Shown in pieces: positions 1 to 12,445 of a stretch of 64,000 nt of DNA (its first letter is position 1; each line of letters starts with the position of its first letter). The notes below the pieces were generated by a model. The model saw nothing but the letters and a program-made list of their open reading frames with translations. It had not been told where the DNA came from and ran no database searches. The stretch is from Macrophomina tecta (taxonomy: Eukaryota; Ascomycota; Dothideomycetes; Botryosphaeriales; Botryosphaeriaceae), in NCBI GenBank assembly GCA_024180945.1, contig JAKSGN010000005.1, positions 930,001 to 994,000 of the forward strand, written 5' to 3'. A program made the position numbers and the translations under genes.

Positions 1-276
1 AGCATGCTGTCCACGCAGAGCGGCGGTGAGGTTTGGTTTGTCGGTATAGTCGGGGATGGTGATGACGCGGACGCGGGGGTCGGGGGCGGCGTAGGAGCCG
101 CGAGTGAGGGCGGTGATGGTGAATTGGTGTTCGGTATCGGCAAGGAGGCTGCGGATAATGGGTCTGCCGGTGTTCCCGCCGGCCTGGACTGGTTGATAAG
201 CGAGTGATCAAGGGGTTGATGGAAGAGGCCGCGGTTTCCTGCTTACTCCGATGATAGCGATGTTCTTGAGTTCCAT
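1..276 (-). CDS. NmrA-like / isoflavone-reductase-like NAD(P)-binding protein, N-terminal part
   Basis: Two exons are visible. Exon 1 (276-247) encodes MELKNIAIIG. A 63-nt intron (246-184) starts GTAAGC and ends CCAG. Exon 2 (183 to the window edge) continues in phase as AGGNTGRPIIRSLLADTE. Together they give the Rossmann dinucleotide-binding motif GAGGNTGR after a hydrophobic beta strand, and later the TALTR segment typical of NmrA-like and isoflavone-reductase-like proteins. Such proteins bind NAD(P)(H) and act as reductases or redox-sensing regulators; which applies here cannot be told from 71 residues. Without removing the intron the frame stops soon after exon 1, so the splice is well supported. 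The gene continues beyond the left edge. Confidence 0.8.
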
Positions 277-961
277 TGTTGCCGATTGTGGGTTTCGTTG
301 AGCGGGCAGAATTTCTTTGTTTGATGTTATTGAGCTGTCGGCACCTCCGATACTTTTTATATATCCGCTCTTCATTGCATGACTGGACGTGGTGTTGTCG
401 TCCAGGCTGCAAGGCACCGGCGTCAGCCTAGCGTGCCTGCTCAGGCACCCGTCAGCCACGTCAAGCCACAGTGGGGCCCGCTCTACTCCTTCAACACCCT
501 TTGGACAGTCATTCCGGAAGGCCTGTTGATTTGCAGGATCGTAACATCGAAGGCGCGTGGGGATCGAATGGGCATACACTATCCCAAAATCATAAAACAA
601 AAAAGTGGTTGAGTTCTGTTGTACCATAACAGCCAAAGAGCAGACGTCAGTCACGGCTGGCACCGCATCCGCCTGGACCATTTTCATGTGCCCTGCTCCC
701 GGTCCATGCGAGGTTTTGTCGCTGGAGGACCGTGTTGCTTCTCATGCTGATATACACCTCAATGTATGCACACTGTCGGATAGGCACTACTCGTCGACCA
801 ACCCTCACTTTCATCCCACACGCCCAGGTGAGACTGCAAAAAGCTCCATCATCTCGTGAACACATTAATGTAATTACCGCTCTATGTCTACTCCAGTCTG
901 TATCCTGGTGATACTAGTGATAGCGTTGCGCGCTTCTCTGAAACTTCCCCCGCTACGCTTC
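277..961. other. intergenic: NmrA-like gene promoter side and ABC transporter 3' end
   Basis: Lies between the start codon of the NmrA-like gene and the stop of the ABC transporter gene, both on the minus strand. It should hold the promoter of the former and the terminator of the latter. Short open frames here have no recognisable domain. I see no RNA gene or repeat. Confidence 0.5.
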
Positions 962-3900
962 TCAAGCCAACCAACACAACCACCATCTCCGGCCTCTCCC
1001 CCTCTTCGCGCCCGCCTGCTGGTCCTGCCCCTCTTCACTAACATCATGCCTCCCCACAATACTCAGGAAGACCTGATCCAAGGTGGTCCTCCCAACCGAA
1101 TAATACGCAATTCCCAACTCACCCCTTGCACCCTCCAACTTCCCAAAAAGCTCGGCAATGCTCATCGCCTGCCCCTCCTCACCCTGTCGTCCAGCCGACC
1201 ACGGCGCTGTAAACCGCACCTGCCCATGCGCAACCCTCTGGTCCACCACCGCGCCTGGCACATTCGCCCGCACCCACTGCACCACGCCATCCATCTCCTC
1301 TACACCCGTCGCCGGCGCGCTCGCAAGGACAATCTGCACGACCCAGCCATCGCCAAACCTCTGCCGCAACTCCTCGCCCGTCCCGACCGCCAACATCCTG
1401 CGCGCCATGATCCCCGCGCGGGTCGCCAGCGCATCCGCTTCCTCCATACTATGCGTCGTGATCAGGAGCGCGCGGCCCGCACTCACGCTGCCCAGCGTGC
1501 GCCACATGACGCGCTTGGCGGCGGCGTCCATGCCGGAGCTGGGCTCGTCGAGCAGCAGGACGGAGGGATTGCCCATGAGCGCGATGCCCAAGCTCAACTT
1601 CCTCTTATTACCGCCGCTCAGCTTCGCGGCCATGCGGCTACGGAACGCGTTCAGGCCGACGGCGGCCAGCACGGCCTCGACGTTGCGCTCGACGTCGGGA
1701 ACGCCGCGGGCGCGGGCGTAGAAGCGGAGGTGCTCGAGCACGGTCATGGTGTCCATGGCGTCGAACTGGGGGCAGACGCCGAGGAATGCGCGGGCGGCGG
1801 CGCGGCGTTGGGTGATGCTGGTGTCCTCGACGAGGACGTCGCCGCCATTGTGCGACGGCCGCTCGTCGCCGCGGATCAGAGAGATGGTAGTGGACTTGCC
1901 GGCGCCGTTAGGGCCAAGGAGTGCGAAGACTTCGCCTGCCGGGATACCGAAGGTGATGTCGTCAACGGCCGTGTTAGGGCCGAAGTGCTTGGTAAGGTGG
2001 AGGACGCGCAGGCGGTCGGTGGAGTGCTCGGTGCGCTTGATCTCGGCGGTGACATCGGGGCTGCGGGTTTCGCTTTCTTCGACGTGCTTTGCCTTGTGGG
2101 AGGTGCGCATAAGGAAGGCGGGCTTGTAGCCACTGTCCCACCAGACGAGGAAGATGAAGAGGATGGCGGCTTGGCCGATAAGGTAGAGGATTGGGCCGCC
2201 ATACACAAGGATACCGCCGGGGTAGGATGGAATGGAGCTCCCGTCGCAGAGAAGGGAGAACGAGTTGAGAGTCAGAAGGAGAGCCCGAAGGAGATTCCCA
2301 GAGGGGGTGATGAGACCAATGGTGAAATGGGCGGCCTTTATGTCTCTGTCGATGTTGGCCGGCTGGCTGTAGGTAAGGATGCTCATGTACGCAATGAAGT
2401 AGAGCAGGAAGAAGACTGCCTGCCCACCAGCCATGAAGGCAAAAGCGGCAAGCTGAGACGTGACGAATAAGGACACGACGTAGCTTAGCAGGATCGAAGT
2501 GAAACCATATAGGAAGAATACAGCGAAGAGATAGCCGGGACTGTACCAGACACTGGAAGCTGCCACAAATATTATCGTCACCAGCGCGGAGACTAGGAGG
2601 ACGAACAAGAAGTCAAACATGGTATACGCAATCCAAAGTGGAGCAGCCCGAATGCCGTTGCTGTAATGCAGGGCGCGGACTTTCCTTATCCGTTCAATGG
2701 TGGGGTATAAAGCGAAGAATCCGGTAAAAGCGCACATGGCCAGGCCAAAGTACAGAATAAGCTGTAAAGTATCTCCAGCACCAGGAGAGAACGGCACAGC
2801 GAAAGACTGGAAAGACGTGATGATAGTCTGATTCGAAAGGGAGATGTCCAGAAGATTCTGAGTGAGAAGTGACCAGTAGATCTGAGCGTTTCCAATATAT
2901 GCAATTGTCGGAGTAGTACCGCTCTCGAGGAAGAAACCCCCAGGTGTAACGTTCGCATAATTGTCCGCGACAAAAGTGTTGAATTCAGAGAGGCTGTTGA
3001 CGAGATGGAAGTTGCTTTCATTTAGCAGGAAGGTCGTTGCCAAGGTTTCGATGGGAACAGCACCCGAAGGTCCGACGGGAATGAGAAGGTCCTCATCGAG
3101 AACACTGGCCGCGAGAAGATTGGCCGTTCTGGGATTGTTAGATGACTGACCTGGGTCACAAGAGGCGCCTTGAAATCCTTGGAGGAACATCGTGACGAGC
3201 CCGGCGGCGACGATCGGGATGAGCACGGCCGCAGCGTAAGGAAGATAATTGCGGCGCACAACAATGAGACGCTTAACGAACAGCACCCATGCCTGCTTGA
3301 CGAATCCGGTGCCGACACCAGTAGACATCTCCAGATGTTCATTCTCGGTCTTGACCTCGGAGGCGTTCTCAGAATCCTCAACCTTGCTGGAATCCTTACT
3401 TGCGTGCGTACTTTCCAAGGTCTTGATATGGGCTGGTGTCGAAATAGCATCTGATGCGGGCATTTGATCCTGGATTTCCTCGGCTAGCCTAAGGAAGACA
3501 TCCTCAATGGTCGGGCCGTTAACCTGGTACTGAGTGATGCCCTCCCGCTCCAATGCCGCCGTTAGCGTACTGGCTTGAGCAGAGTCCGAGACCTGATAGA
3601 CAGTCTGATCGAACAACACCTTCCGAGGGGTATTCTGCAACGCTTTGGGCGCAGCCTTGACAAGAGCATTGTCAAGGACGATGCGGTAGCCACCTCCCAA
3701 ATTATGCTTAAGCTCAACAGCGGTGCCGTCAGCCTTGAGATTGCCCTTGGATAACACCACGATATAGTCCGAGAGGAAGTCCGCCTCATCCAAAAAGTGC
3801 GTGGTCAAAAGCATGGTCCGCGCACCACGTTCGGCCAACAAGATGTCCCAAATCTTCCGGCGCGACAGCGGATCGATGCCAGAGCTGACCTCGTCAACGC

Positions 3901-5865
3901 AGCAAACGCGGCTACCACCCGTGAACATCATGGCGAGCTGCAATTTGCGCTTCTGGCCGCCCGAAAGCGTGCCCGCTTTGGCATTCAACTTGATATCTAG
4001 ATCGCAGGACTTGACGAGCGCGGCAATCTGCTCTTTCGAGTCGCGCTTGGTGGCTTTCAGACTGTTGAAGATCTTTACATGCTCAAAGACGGTCAACTCG
4101 TCCCACATGACGTTTTTCTGGGGGCAGAGGCCGAGGCCGCCATTTCCATCCACCTCAATCGAACCACTAGTGATGGTGTTGAGGCCGGAAATGGCATCCA
4201 GAGTGGTGCTCTTGCCAGAACCGTTCGCGCCGAGCAAAACCATAATTTGGCCCCTCAAAGCCGACAGACTCAGATTATTGACAGCCAACACTGTCTCCTT
4301 GCGCGCAGCACCAAGGCGGCAGGCAACATTGCGATGCCACCAGCTTGGCTCCCAGCGCTTGGTAAAGCCCGCCAACCTAATTGAAACGGGCGGCCCCTCC
4401 GCAGAGTCGAGAGTCATCTTTCGCGTCTTCGACGCCGTGCCGTACAGGCTCCTCTCCACGAATGCGCCGATGACCGGGAACACCAAGATCTGCACGATGA
4501 GAAAGATCCAGAACGCGATGCCGGGCAGCTGCCACGGGCTGCCCGGCGCGCCGTCGACCAAGCTGGCAGCCCTGTCGCGGCGCTCAAAGCGCGCGATGAA
4601 AATCATGAAGTAGGTGTAGTTCATGGGCGGGAAGAGCAGGCTGAGGATGGCGACGGCGCCGGAAGAGCGCGCCTTGGTGACCTGGGCAACGATGGCGAGG
4701 ATGATGGAGACGAGGACGACGGTGATGCCGGAGAGCTGGGCCTTGCGGAAGAGGCTGCCGCCGAGGATCGAGAAGCTGGAGAGAGCCAGGCCGGCCAGGA
4801 TGTGGTACACGATGATGAGGCCGTTGCTCGATGAGGGGAACACGAGGGCGCGCATGATCGCCGCCATGACGATCCAGCTGGGCAGGTAGATGATGTCGAA
4901 GGCGAGGTGGTTGGCTAGGAGGCGTGCCGCTTGGGTGTGCCAGACGCGCTTGTTGGGGGTCATGGCCTCAATCAGTTGCGACATGCCCAGCTCTCTTTCT
5001 GAGGCCATGTGCCCGGTCAGTTGGTAGGTGATGCCGCAGACGCCGATGAAGAAGGCTACGGCGAGGATGTTGACCAGCGCGTTCATGTACAGGTGCCGAA
5101 TCTCGTCATCACGCTCATCGGCTGTCATGGAGGTAAATGTGTACTCCTCAACCGTGTCTGGTAAGGATGAACCACTGGCCGATGCGATCTGGGCATCAAT
5201 GGCGTGCTGGAAGGGCAGAATGTATATCTGGGCATCGTTGTTACCCTCCTCGACGTATATGCGCTCTCCGAAAGCGCCATCGGCCCTCAATGTATAGTTC
5301 CAGATACCACCAACACCCTCGTTTGGCGACGAATGGAAGCTTGCGGCGGCAAAGCATGTCGAGACGCCGCGCAGCGAGCTCGGGCATTCGGTGAGCAGGT
5401 CAATGTCGTCCTCCACGACCGAGACCAGCCTGCCAGCAGACCGCACCGTGTCCGAGAGATTGGTGATGATTGTCTCGATATCCCCACCGGTCAACCCGTT
5501 ATTCACGAATACGACCTTATTCCGTCCTCCTTGTGCGGCGTTCAAGGCATTCTCGAGGGAGCGAACGGGCCTGGGAGAGCCGATACCGAAGCTTGAGGGT
5601 GGTACGAAGAAGTTCCTAGCATAGGAAATAAAGAACATCTACGGGCCAGTTAGCAATGCTTTTGGTGGGGTAAGACTGTACAGTGCGCAAGCAGGCAGCA
5701 AAGCTCGGAGAATCCCCCCCGCCTTAACCAAGCTCGCAGCATTCGGAGACATACAAACAATATGGGCAAGAGAACTGCGCGCAGAGTCGTCGACAGCGGG
5801 TGGCGCAAGGCAACGATGAGCAGGTTCTTCTTGGTAAGAGTCCACGTCTGGCTGAGGATGGCCAT
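962..5865 (-). CDS. ABCA-type full-length ABC transporter (two TMD-NBD halves)
   Basis: Exon 1 (5865-5755) encodes 37 residues (MAILSQTWTLTKK...) including the first membrane segment. An intron of 116 nt (5754-5639) has GTATGT, CTAAC and CCGTAG. Exon 2 (5638-962) is one 1558-codon frame, giving about 1595 aa, the usual size for fungal ABCA proteins. Order: TM1, large extracellular loop, TM cluster, NBD1 (Walker A GANGSGKST near residue 507, signature LSGGQKRK near 597, Walker B VCCVDE near 618), second TM1 plus loop, TM cluster, NBD2 (Walker A GPNGAGKST near 1281, LSGGNKRK near 1378, LLLDEPSSG near 1400). TMD before NBD in both halves and N-terminal TM1 plus large loop define subfamily A, whose members mostly move lipids or other hydrophobic cargo. 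Cargo is unknown. NBD1 has DEVSSG where NBD2 has DEPSSG, a mild asymmetry. The gene looks intact. Confidence 0.93.
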
Positions 5866-7057
5866 GGCGCCGGTATGTACGTTATCCCGCCGCGCCCTTC
5901 GTAAGGCGGGGGGCGCTCGCGGACACGGGGAGAGTTGAAAGGGCGACGCTCGGGAGTAGGGCGACGGGCGAAAGGCGTGACAGCTGGGGGCAGTGCGCGT
6001 CGGAAATCGCGCGTTCGCCTCTCCTCTTCCGTCCGGGGAAGGCGTTCGTCTGTATTATCCCGGAATGTACAACACGCGAGCTCCTAAACGATTTCGGCAG
6101 TCGTGAGAGGTCGGCGAGGCATGGTTTTCAGCCGAAAAAGGGCGGCAGAGAGAGCGCAGCTGCAGAGCGTCATATAATTGCTGAAGGAGCGAATGTGTGG
6201 GAGCTCCGTGACGTGGAAGGAGGCAATCAGTCTCTGGGCGCGCGCCAGAGCAGGAGGCGATGAAGCTGGGCGAATGAGTGAATGGGGCAATGCTTGCGAC
6301 GGGCGGCGCAACTGCACACCGTTAACGCCGGAGTCTCTCACTCCGCCCGCCTTCACATCGTCGGCGTCATCACCCCGTCCTGCGCCGTTGCTTGGCCCGT
6401 CCACCCGCGCGGCGCCAAGCCACCCGTCCGCCGGTGTGCGCCATCATTCGCTCGTCGGGGCTTTGTTTTTGAGGACGAAGGTGGCGTCGCGTGCTTGAGG
6501 AGACGGAAGGATGGGTAAAACAAAGTGCCTACACATCGCAGCAGGCGTGGTGTTGGAGCGAATCTTACATATTTTAGAGTGCGGCGTGCTTCCAAACGCC
6601 GAACCTTCTTTCGCTGATCGCTCCCGGCCGCCAGTTCCACGGGCCACCACTGCCGCCATTGAGGCTGAAGGGCTGATTCGTCCCGATCTGAGCCCCGTCG
6701 CCAAGCTGCCGACCGTGCGCGCGAACGATCAAAGAATCCTTCCACATCGCTTCTACAGCCAAGACTTTCTCCTTCCTGATGCCCAGCTATCGCTTACGAA
6801 GTGTGGCCGACTTCCGGAGCCTGGGTAGAAGAAGGGACGGCGGTCTTCGCGCAAGTCTACCTGCAGACACAGTAGCGAAAGAGTTCGTAGGCGCTCACCC
6901 CATTTCCTAGATCATTCTCCATTTACCACCCCCAGTCCCTCAAACTGCAGCAGTCTCGGCCACGACGTAAGCTATGTACAGTGGACCATCTAGCAGTATC
7001 TGCTTCTTGACGTGCCTCGACAACCCTGCATACGATACACGTTCACTGTCTTCAACC
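5866..7057. other. intergenic: ABC transporter promoter region
   Basis: About 1.2 kb of GC-rich sequence between the ABC transporter start and the PPR-like gene stop. Overlapping short frames on both strands have biased, repetitive composition and no domain. The first few hundred bases next to 5866 are the likely promoter of the transporter. No repeat or RNA gene is seen. Confidence 0.5.
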
Positions 7058-9133
7058 CTACAGCTTTCCCCCTCCCACGAGGAGCTTCCCCAACCTCACC
7101 CGCTCCCTAAGCCTCTCCCAGAAGCCTTCCACCACCTGCACCGCATCCTCCACCGCACCACCACGCTGCACTTCCTCGGTGACCCTCGCCACCACCTTCT
7201 TTGGCAATTCCCCCTTCCACGGCGCCCCGAGTTCCAACTCCACCACGCCCGTGTGCGTGCGATACTGCACGACACGCGGACAGAATTCTCTGAACTCGGC
7301 CACAAAGTTCGGGACGGTTGAGTGCGCCCAGTCAGGGAAAGCGTCATACATGACAACCCTGCGCGGCTCCGTCGTCCCATCTTCCAGGGGGACGTCATGC
7401 ACGAACCCGTACCCATTGCCGCGCTTGACGTACATCTGGCACCAGCGCCGGAGCAGCGCACGGTCGCGCTGCACGACGGCGACGCACGCGTCCCGCCTGC
7501 CCTGCAAGGACGACAGCGAGGCGCGCGGGGCGCGACCGGCGGCGACGTCCTGCTTGGCGCGGGTGAGCGCGCGCATGGCGCTGCGCGCGTTGGCCAGGTG
7601 CTCGCGGTACAGCTGGCGGCCGTCGCGGATGCGCTGGGCCGCGATGTCGTAGCGCTGGAAGCGCGTGAGGTTGGTGATGCTCAGGTGAAACATTTTCATC
7701 GATGGGCGGACATGGTAGGGCGCGCTGGTGAGCGTCTGCCAGAGCTGCTCGGGCGCGGCGAGCGGGAGCTTGTTCGGGGTGCGGTGGACGCGCTTGAAGC
7801 GGCCGGAGCGGATGGTCGATTGCGCGTGCGTCCAGGTGAACAGCTCGGACCAGATTTGTATGGGGATGGGGATGTTGTAAGAGTTGCTGATGAAGTCTGT
7901 CAGGCGCAGAGCGACGGGGACCTGGGAGTTGGCGCCGAAAGCATGCACGACTGTGTACAGAAGTCGACTGGTGGGGTGGAGAGGAGATGAGGGGCCGAAG
8001 CGCTTTGGCGGAGAGCGCTGGCTTCCAGATGCCATCAGCGCGTCGGCGTCTATGTTGTAGACACGTCTGAGCGTGTCCTTGACAGCCGAGAGGTTGCCTT
8101 CACGGGCGAAGGCAGTGATCAGACAGGTGATGGTGGTCTCGTCTCCGAGGTGGGACTGTTCGAGGAGGCTATTGAAGAGCGCTTTGATCTGCTCTTCGTA
8201 GCCACCCACGGCCGGAGCGTACGATAACCGTCTCTGTCGCCTAGCCGAAAGGTAGTATTGGTCCACCCTGAAACTGAGCGGTTTGGTCCAGCCGTGTTTG
8301 TGCTGGTCCAGCCGCCTCTCCCACAGCACTGCCTGCATGAAGGCATTGTAGCAATCGGTGTCAGGCTCCACTCCATCATCTTTGAGGTCTCGCCAGAGAT
8401 CGTAGGCAACAGCTTTGTTGGCAATAGCAGCCGCACATCTCAACATAAATTTGTAGTCCAGCAGGTTCAGCGGGACACTGCTGGCCCTCCTCCGGATTGC
8501 AACCATTATTTGCACCGCTTTCATGAGCTGGTCCATTGAGGCGGACAGAGAGGGCAAGTCGGAGCTTCGCAGCCACCACGAGTGTTCCAGGGCCTGCTGG
8601 AGCTCGCGCAGCTGGCGACTCGAGCTCACAAGGCGGAGCATCTCTGTAAAGGTGGCCGGCTGGATGGAGCAGACGAAGGCAGCATCGTGGGCGCCAGCAA
8701 TCATGCATTGGATGATGTTGTCCACCTCGCGCGTCCGAAGAGCGGTTCTGAGGCCTTTCTCATAGTCGATTTTCTCGGTCTCGCTGGGGCGGGGTATCTC
8801 GAAGGGCGGGCGGTCGGGTCGAAGCTGGCGGCGACGCGGGACGTCTGCTACCTCAGGGCGCGCATCATCCTTGGACGCGGCAGGCTCGGGTGCGATATCG
8901 GGGCGCCAGAGTCCACCAATGGAGATTGGATGGTCGATGGCGGAGATGGTGTAGGCATGGCGGCGCTGTTGTTGTTGAGCTCCTGAGAGACGGGCGACCA
9001 CGGCGGCGGACGAGTCGAGACGGCGGCGGCCAGGTCGAGCGGCAGCATTTACGGCTGGAGATGAAGCATTGGCGACGAGCCGGGCTGAATTAAGGCGGAT
9101 GATGCCGCTCGTGGCGGTGGCAGCTGGCGTCAT
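7058..9133 (-). CDS. PPR-like mitochondrial protein (possibly ATPase-expression/AEP2-ATP13-like)
   Basis: A single 691-codon frame without a visible intron. The N-terminus is rich in Ala, Arg and Ser with almost no acidic residues (MTPAATATSGIIRLNSARLV), as in a mitochondrial targeting presequence. The middle holds helical, PPR-like pairs such as LNLLDYKFMLRCAAAIANK followed by a segment containing GVEPDTDCYNAFMQ, and further on TTITCLITAFAREGN. The C-terminal third is basic and helical. Organellar PPR proteins bind and stabilise or activate particular mitochondrial mRNAs. The general layout recalls the fungal mitochondrial ATPase-expression (AEP2/ATP13) family, but I cannot confirm the subfamily by eye. 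The ATG at 9133 is the first in frame and precedes the presequence. Confidence 0.75.
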   Translation of the reverse strand: MTPAATATSGIIRLNSARLVANASSPAVNAAARPGRRRLDSSAAVVARLSGAQQQQRRHAYTISAIDHPISIGGLWRPDIAPEPAASKDDARPEVADVPRRRQLRPDRPPFEIPRPSETEKIDYEKGLRTALRTREVDNIIQCMIAGAHDAAFVCSIQPATFTEMLRLVSSSRQLRELQQALEHSWWLRSSDLPSLSASMDQLMKAVQIMVAIRRRASSVPLNLLDYKFMLRCAAAIANKAVAYDLWRDLKDDGVEPDTDCYNAFMQAVLWERRLDQHKHGWTKPLSFRVDQYYLSARRQRRLSYAPAVGGYEEQIKALFNSLLEQSHLGDETTITCLITAFAREGNLSAVKDTLRRVYNIDADALMASGSQRSPPKRFGPSSPLHPTSRLLYTVVHAFGANSQVPVALRLTDFISNSYNIPIPIQIWSELFTWTHAQSTIRSGRFKRVHRTPNKLPLAAPEQLWQTLTSAPYHVRPSMKMFHLSITNLTRFQRYDIAAQRIRDGRQLYREHLANARSAMRALTRAKQDVAAGRAPRASLSSLQGRRDACVAVVQRDRALLRRWCQMYVKRGNGYGFVHDVPLEDGTTEPRRVVMYDAFPDWAHSTVPNFVAEFREFCPRVVQYRTHTGVVELELGAPWKGELPKKVVARVTEEVQRGGAVEDAVQVVEGFWERLRERVRLGKLLVGGGKL

Positions 9134-10179
9134 TGCTCGAGGTCGTTATCGTGAGGTCCACAATTGCACCGCGACTGTCCGAAAGCTTCACGGCCCATCC
9201 CAGTCGCTGGACTCTTGGCGTGTTTGCTGCCTTTGTTGCTGCTTCTTGCCGTGTGACCTTCGCAGCGGAGAACGCGCTCAGCCGACGACAGCGTGGCGTC
9301 ATACCCGATTTCATATCGTCCCCTCGTGCTCGTCAACATGCAAGGCGTTCTCCCACCTCTGCACCTCTCAACTTGCGCATGTGTCTAAGGCATGTCGAAA
9401 TCCCCTCACGTGACTGTCGAGGCCAGGCTCAACATCATTTCAACCCCCCTTCCAAAAATAAGGAAAAGGAAAGAAAATATAAAAGGGCAAGCCCGGGGAA
9501 CGCACTGCCACCAGAAGGAGCGAAAAAAAAATAGAATTATTGGCAGTGACGGCTGTTCGATGATGCACTCTAATCACGCATACTCACCGTGACACCCTCC
9601 CCTAACGTAGCATCATTCATAACTCAATGTCTTCGATGTGCGGTGCAATTTGTCCTCGGGGTTCAGAATTGCTCATATAGAGCTGAAGTTCAACCTGAAC
9701 TCTACTCGCTTACTCACATCGAGGGTGGGGCGGATCGCCTCTCTTTGCTGAAACCTCTTGGTCGCAGACTGGAACCAAGAAAGCATACCAAATGCCGGCT
9801 GCTACCCTGGTATTGTTACATCTTGTTGTTAGACGGAAAATGGCTTACATTGACTATGACGATGGTATTGGAGGCTTGTATCGATAGCGCCTTCCTCTCC
9901 CTTGCTAGGTTTCTCTTTGGCTCTTTTGTTCTATTAACGAACATTTCCGCCCTAGGCACCTTTGGCTCATACGTGAACGCCGTCAGTTTCAATTCAGCGT
10001 AATTTCCGACGGAGCAGCCATGTTCCCTCCAAGCCAGGCCGATCAGTAAATACTACATGAGCTTTCTGAGACCAAGTGTTACGGCGCAGCCTCCACAGTA
10101 TAGGGAATAAGGAAGGAAAGGACGTTCTACGGGGAATTCCAAAGAAAAGAGGGGATCACGTAACTCAGCACGTAAGTAG
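9134..10179. other. intergenic: PPR-like gene promoter side, transition to RIPed DNA
   Basis: Normal composition until about 10.18 kb, then abrupt AT-rich, TpA-rich sequence. A 137-codon frame at 9589-10002 (+) shows no domain, signal peptide or codon pattern that would support a gene. The stretch next to 9133 should contain the promoter of the PPR-like gene. Confidence 0.45.
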
Positions 10180-10517
10180 CTAAGAACGGACCTACCGAGC
10201 CCTTATAAGCCGGGCTTATGCCGGCTCACTTCGAGCCCTCTAGAGCTGGGCTTATAATAGTACTACTAGATTATATATATTTTTCTACTTATATATAAAC
10301 TATACTCTTTAGATAGCTTCGACCTTCGTAGTTAACTTTAATAATAATTTAGTATATTATTAGTAATACGGCCTTTATACGTAGTGCTTAGTCTTATTAC
10401 GTATTCGACTTACTCTTACCCTCTTTTTATATCTACTTAAGAAAAACCTTCTTAATAGGTTTTCTTTCTCTTTAGTATTTAGGTTCTTAGAGGTAGAGGC
10501 CCGCTTATTATACTTTA
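10180..10517 (+). repeat. relic 5' LTR of G1
   Basis: The right end is set by the leader homology starting at 10518. Within it, the tract around 10285-10345 keeps the TATA-and-downstream stretch of the A/B LTRs (TATATA, then TTAGATAG and GACCTTCGTAGTTAAC). The left end is uncertain. Upstream at 10195-10255 there are GC-rich GGGCTTAT / ATAAGCCC inverted pieces. Confidence 0.45.
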
Positions 10518-10859
10518 ACTACTATTTTTATAAGGAGAGGAAGGTTCCGAGATTAAGTCTTATTAAATAAGGTATTACTCCCTAATGAATTTAGGAAATA
10601 GTAATAGTACTAGGATTTTAAATAGAGGTCGACCCGGCTAAGGGTTACGTTTAGGGTGCCTAGGGGCTAGCTTAGCCTATATAGTAAACGGAGCCTACTA
10701 GAGCTAAGCTCTTATAGCTTATTAAGTTAAAGGCTTAGAACGCTCGACTAATTAAGTATATAATAAAGCGGAGCGCTACTAAGATTAAAGTAGCGGTATC
10801 TAAGAAGTTTAATAGAAATAGAAAAAAGCTCTAATTCTTTCTACTCTAGATATAACACT

Positions 10860-12445
10860 ACCTCTAGTTTAATTAAGTGTAATTTAATAGTGACGCTAAG
10901 AAAGTACTCTTCGTATTAATCTACCTTAGAGAAACGGTAGAGGTATAAATAGAACTATATCTTCGCGACTATCTAGCTAATAAATACTCTCTTAAGAAGA
11001 GACAGAAAAAGACTAAGAAAATCTTTAATATCTATACGGGATTTATAGATAATCTTAGGACTACTTTTAATAACTAAAATAAAGTCCGTAAAGCCTCTAA
11101 CGATATTATAACTATTAAATAACTAGGATCTATAGCTATCTACGTAACTAAGTTTTAATAGCTTATAGCCTATCTTAAATAGTTAGACGAGACTTTCTAC
11201 GACCTCTTCTATAAAGGCCTAAAGGAAGAAGTTAAGAAGAATATAATTATCTACGAATACCTAGCTATTTTTTAAAAAATAGTAGACCTTACGTCTTAGA
11301 TTAACGATTATATATACGAATAGAAGATAGGCTCTTAATAAGCTAATACCTTAAAGCCTCGCCGTAAAAGAATAACCCTTAAAGGCGGAGACGCTATAGC
11401 CCTTAACGCGGCTAATTAATAGAATTCTAAGAAGAGTAATAATAATAGTTAAAATAATAATAAGAAGCCTAAAGGACCTAACCCAAACTAAATAAACGAG
11501 TAAAAATAGTACTATAAGAATTAACTCTATATTATCTATAGAAGTAATAAGTACTTCTCTTCTAAGTACCTATAGAACTCTTATAATAAGAAAAATAAAA
11601 AATAGACCTCGAGCGCTTAACGCGAAATATCGGTTATATTCTATTAAGATAATTATAATATACTATACTAGATAGCCTACTATAATAATAACTATTAGAT
11701 GCACTAAAGTAGTAAGAATATATTAGAATAGTACTCCTATAAACTATAATAATTCGGTATAATAACTAGAAATGAGGAAGTTATTAAGACCGATAATATT
11801 ATTAATAGTTTTTTCTTAGACAAAGAACTAGTTAATAGCGAAATAGAAGAACTCTATAAGAATACGACTAAAAGTAGCGATAGCGTATAGTTAGAAAACC
11901 CTCTAATATTATTTAATAAATAGAATACTCTTATCTTATTAGAAGTTCTTACTAAAAGATATAGTATTAGTAAGTACTTATATAATGAATAGAATAATCT
12001 TAGAACTATTTAGATTTCGTATTAAAGAAGCCTTACCTTAATAGTTCTCTAGAAATAGCGCTAGAATACTCTTTAGAAAATTTAGATTAAATAAGATAAA
12101 AAGAAGTACGAACTTCTAGTAATTAAGAATATAATACTTATTAAGCGCTACTACTAAGAAATCTCTACGCGCGAATAGATAGACTATAACTTTCTTTAAG
12201 AGTTAGCGAGAATTCTTTATTAGCGCGGTATAATAACTATCTAGAATCGTATACTCTAGTAAATACTAAACGAGAAACTTAATATACCGACTTTCTAATA
12301 CTAGATATAAAGGGATATAGTCTACTAGCGGAAATAGTTATATACTAATAAATAGACTAACTAGAAATAAGTATACCTTTAAGTTAATAAATAGAAAGAC
12401 TATATATATAGTAAAGTCTACGGCTATTTAAAGCTAAAAAACTAG
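10860..12445 (+). pseudogene. G1 gag relic
   Basis: Follows the gag of A/B codon by codon in several places (the region of A around 41000-41500) but is full of TAG/TAA stops produced by CAG, CAA and TGG changes. At 12436-12442 the heptamer A AAA AAC followed by TAG and ACGGC is still present, matching the gag-pol junction of A and B. Not expressible as protein. Confidence 0.75.

Noticed and set aside
884..2470. A 528-codon plus-strand open frame
   Set aside because: It lies entirely opposite the second half of the ABC transporter, whose motifs are unmistakable. The sequence is low-complexity and without a domain; it is a shadow of GC-rich codons.
7322..7990. A 222-codon plus-strand frame
   Set aside because: Opposite the PPR-like gene, with Gly/Val/Ala-biased content and no domain.
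9589..10002. A 137-codon plus-strand frame before the RIPed block
   Set aside because: Contains hydrophobic stretches but no recognisable family, no upstream context and no conservation that can be judged. Not enough support.
10200..10260. Short repeated GGGCTTAT/ATAAGCCC pieces considered as a CRISPR-like array or riboswitch
   Set aside because: The context is eukaryotic and the pieces are part of a degraded LTR. There is no regular repeat-spacer pattern.
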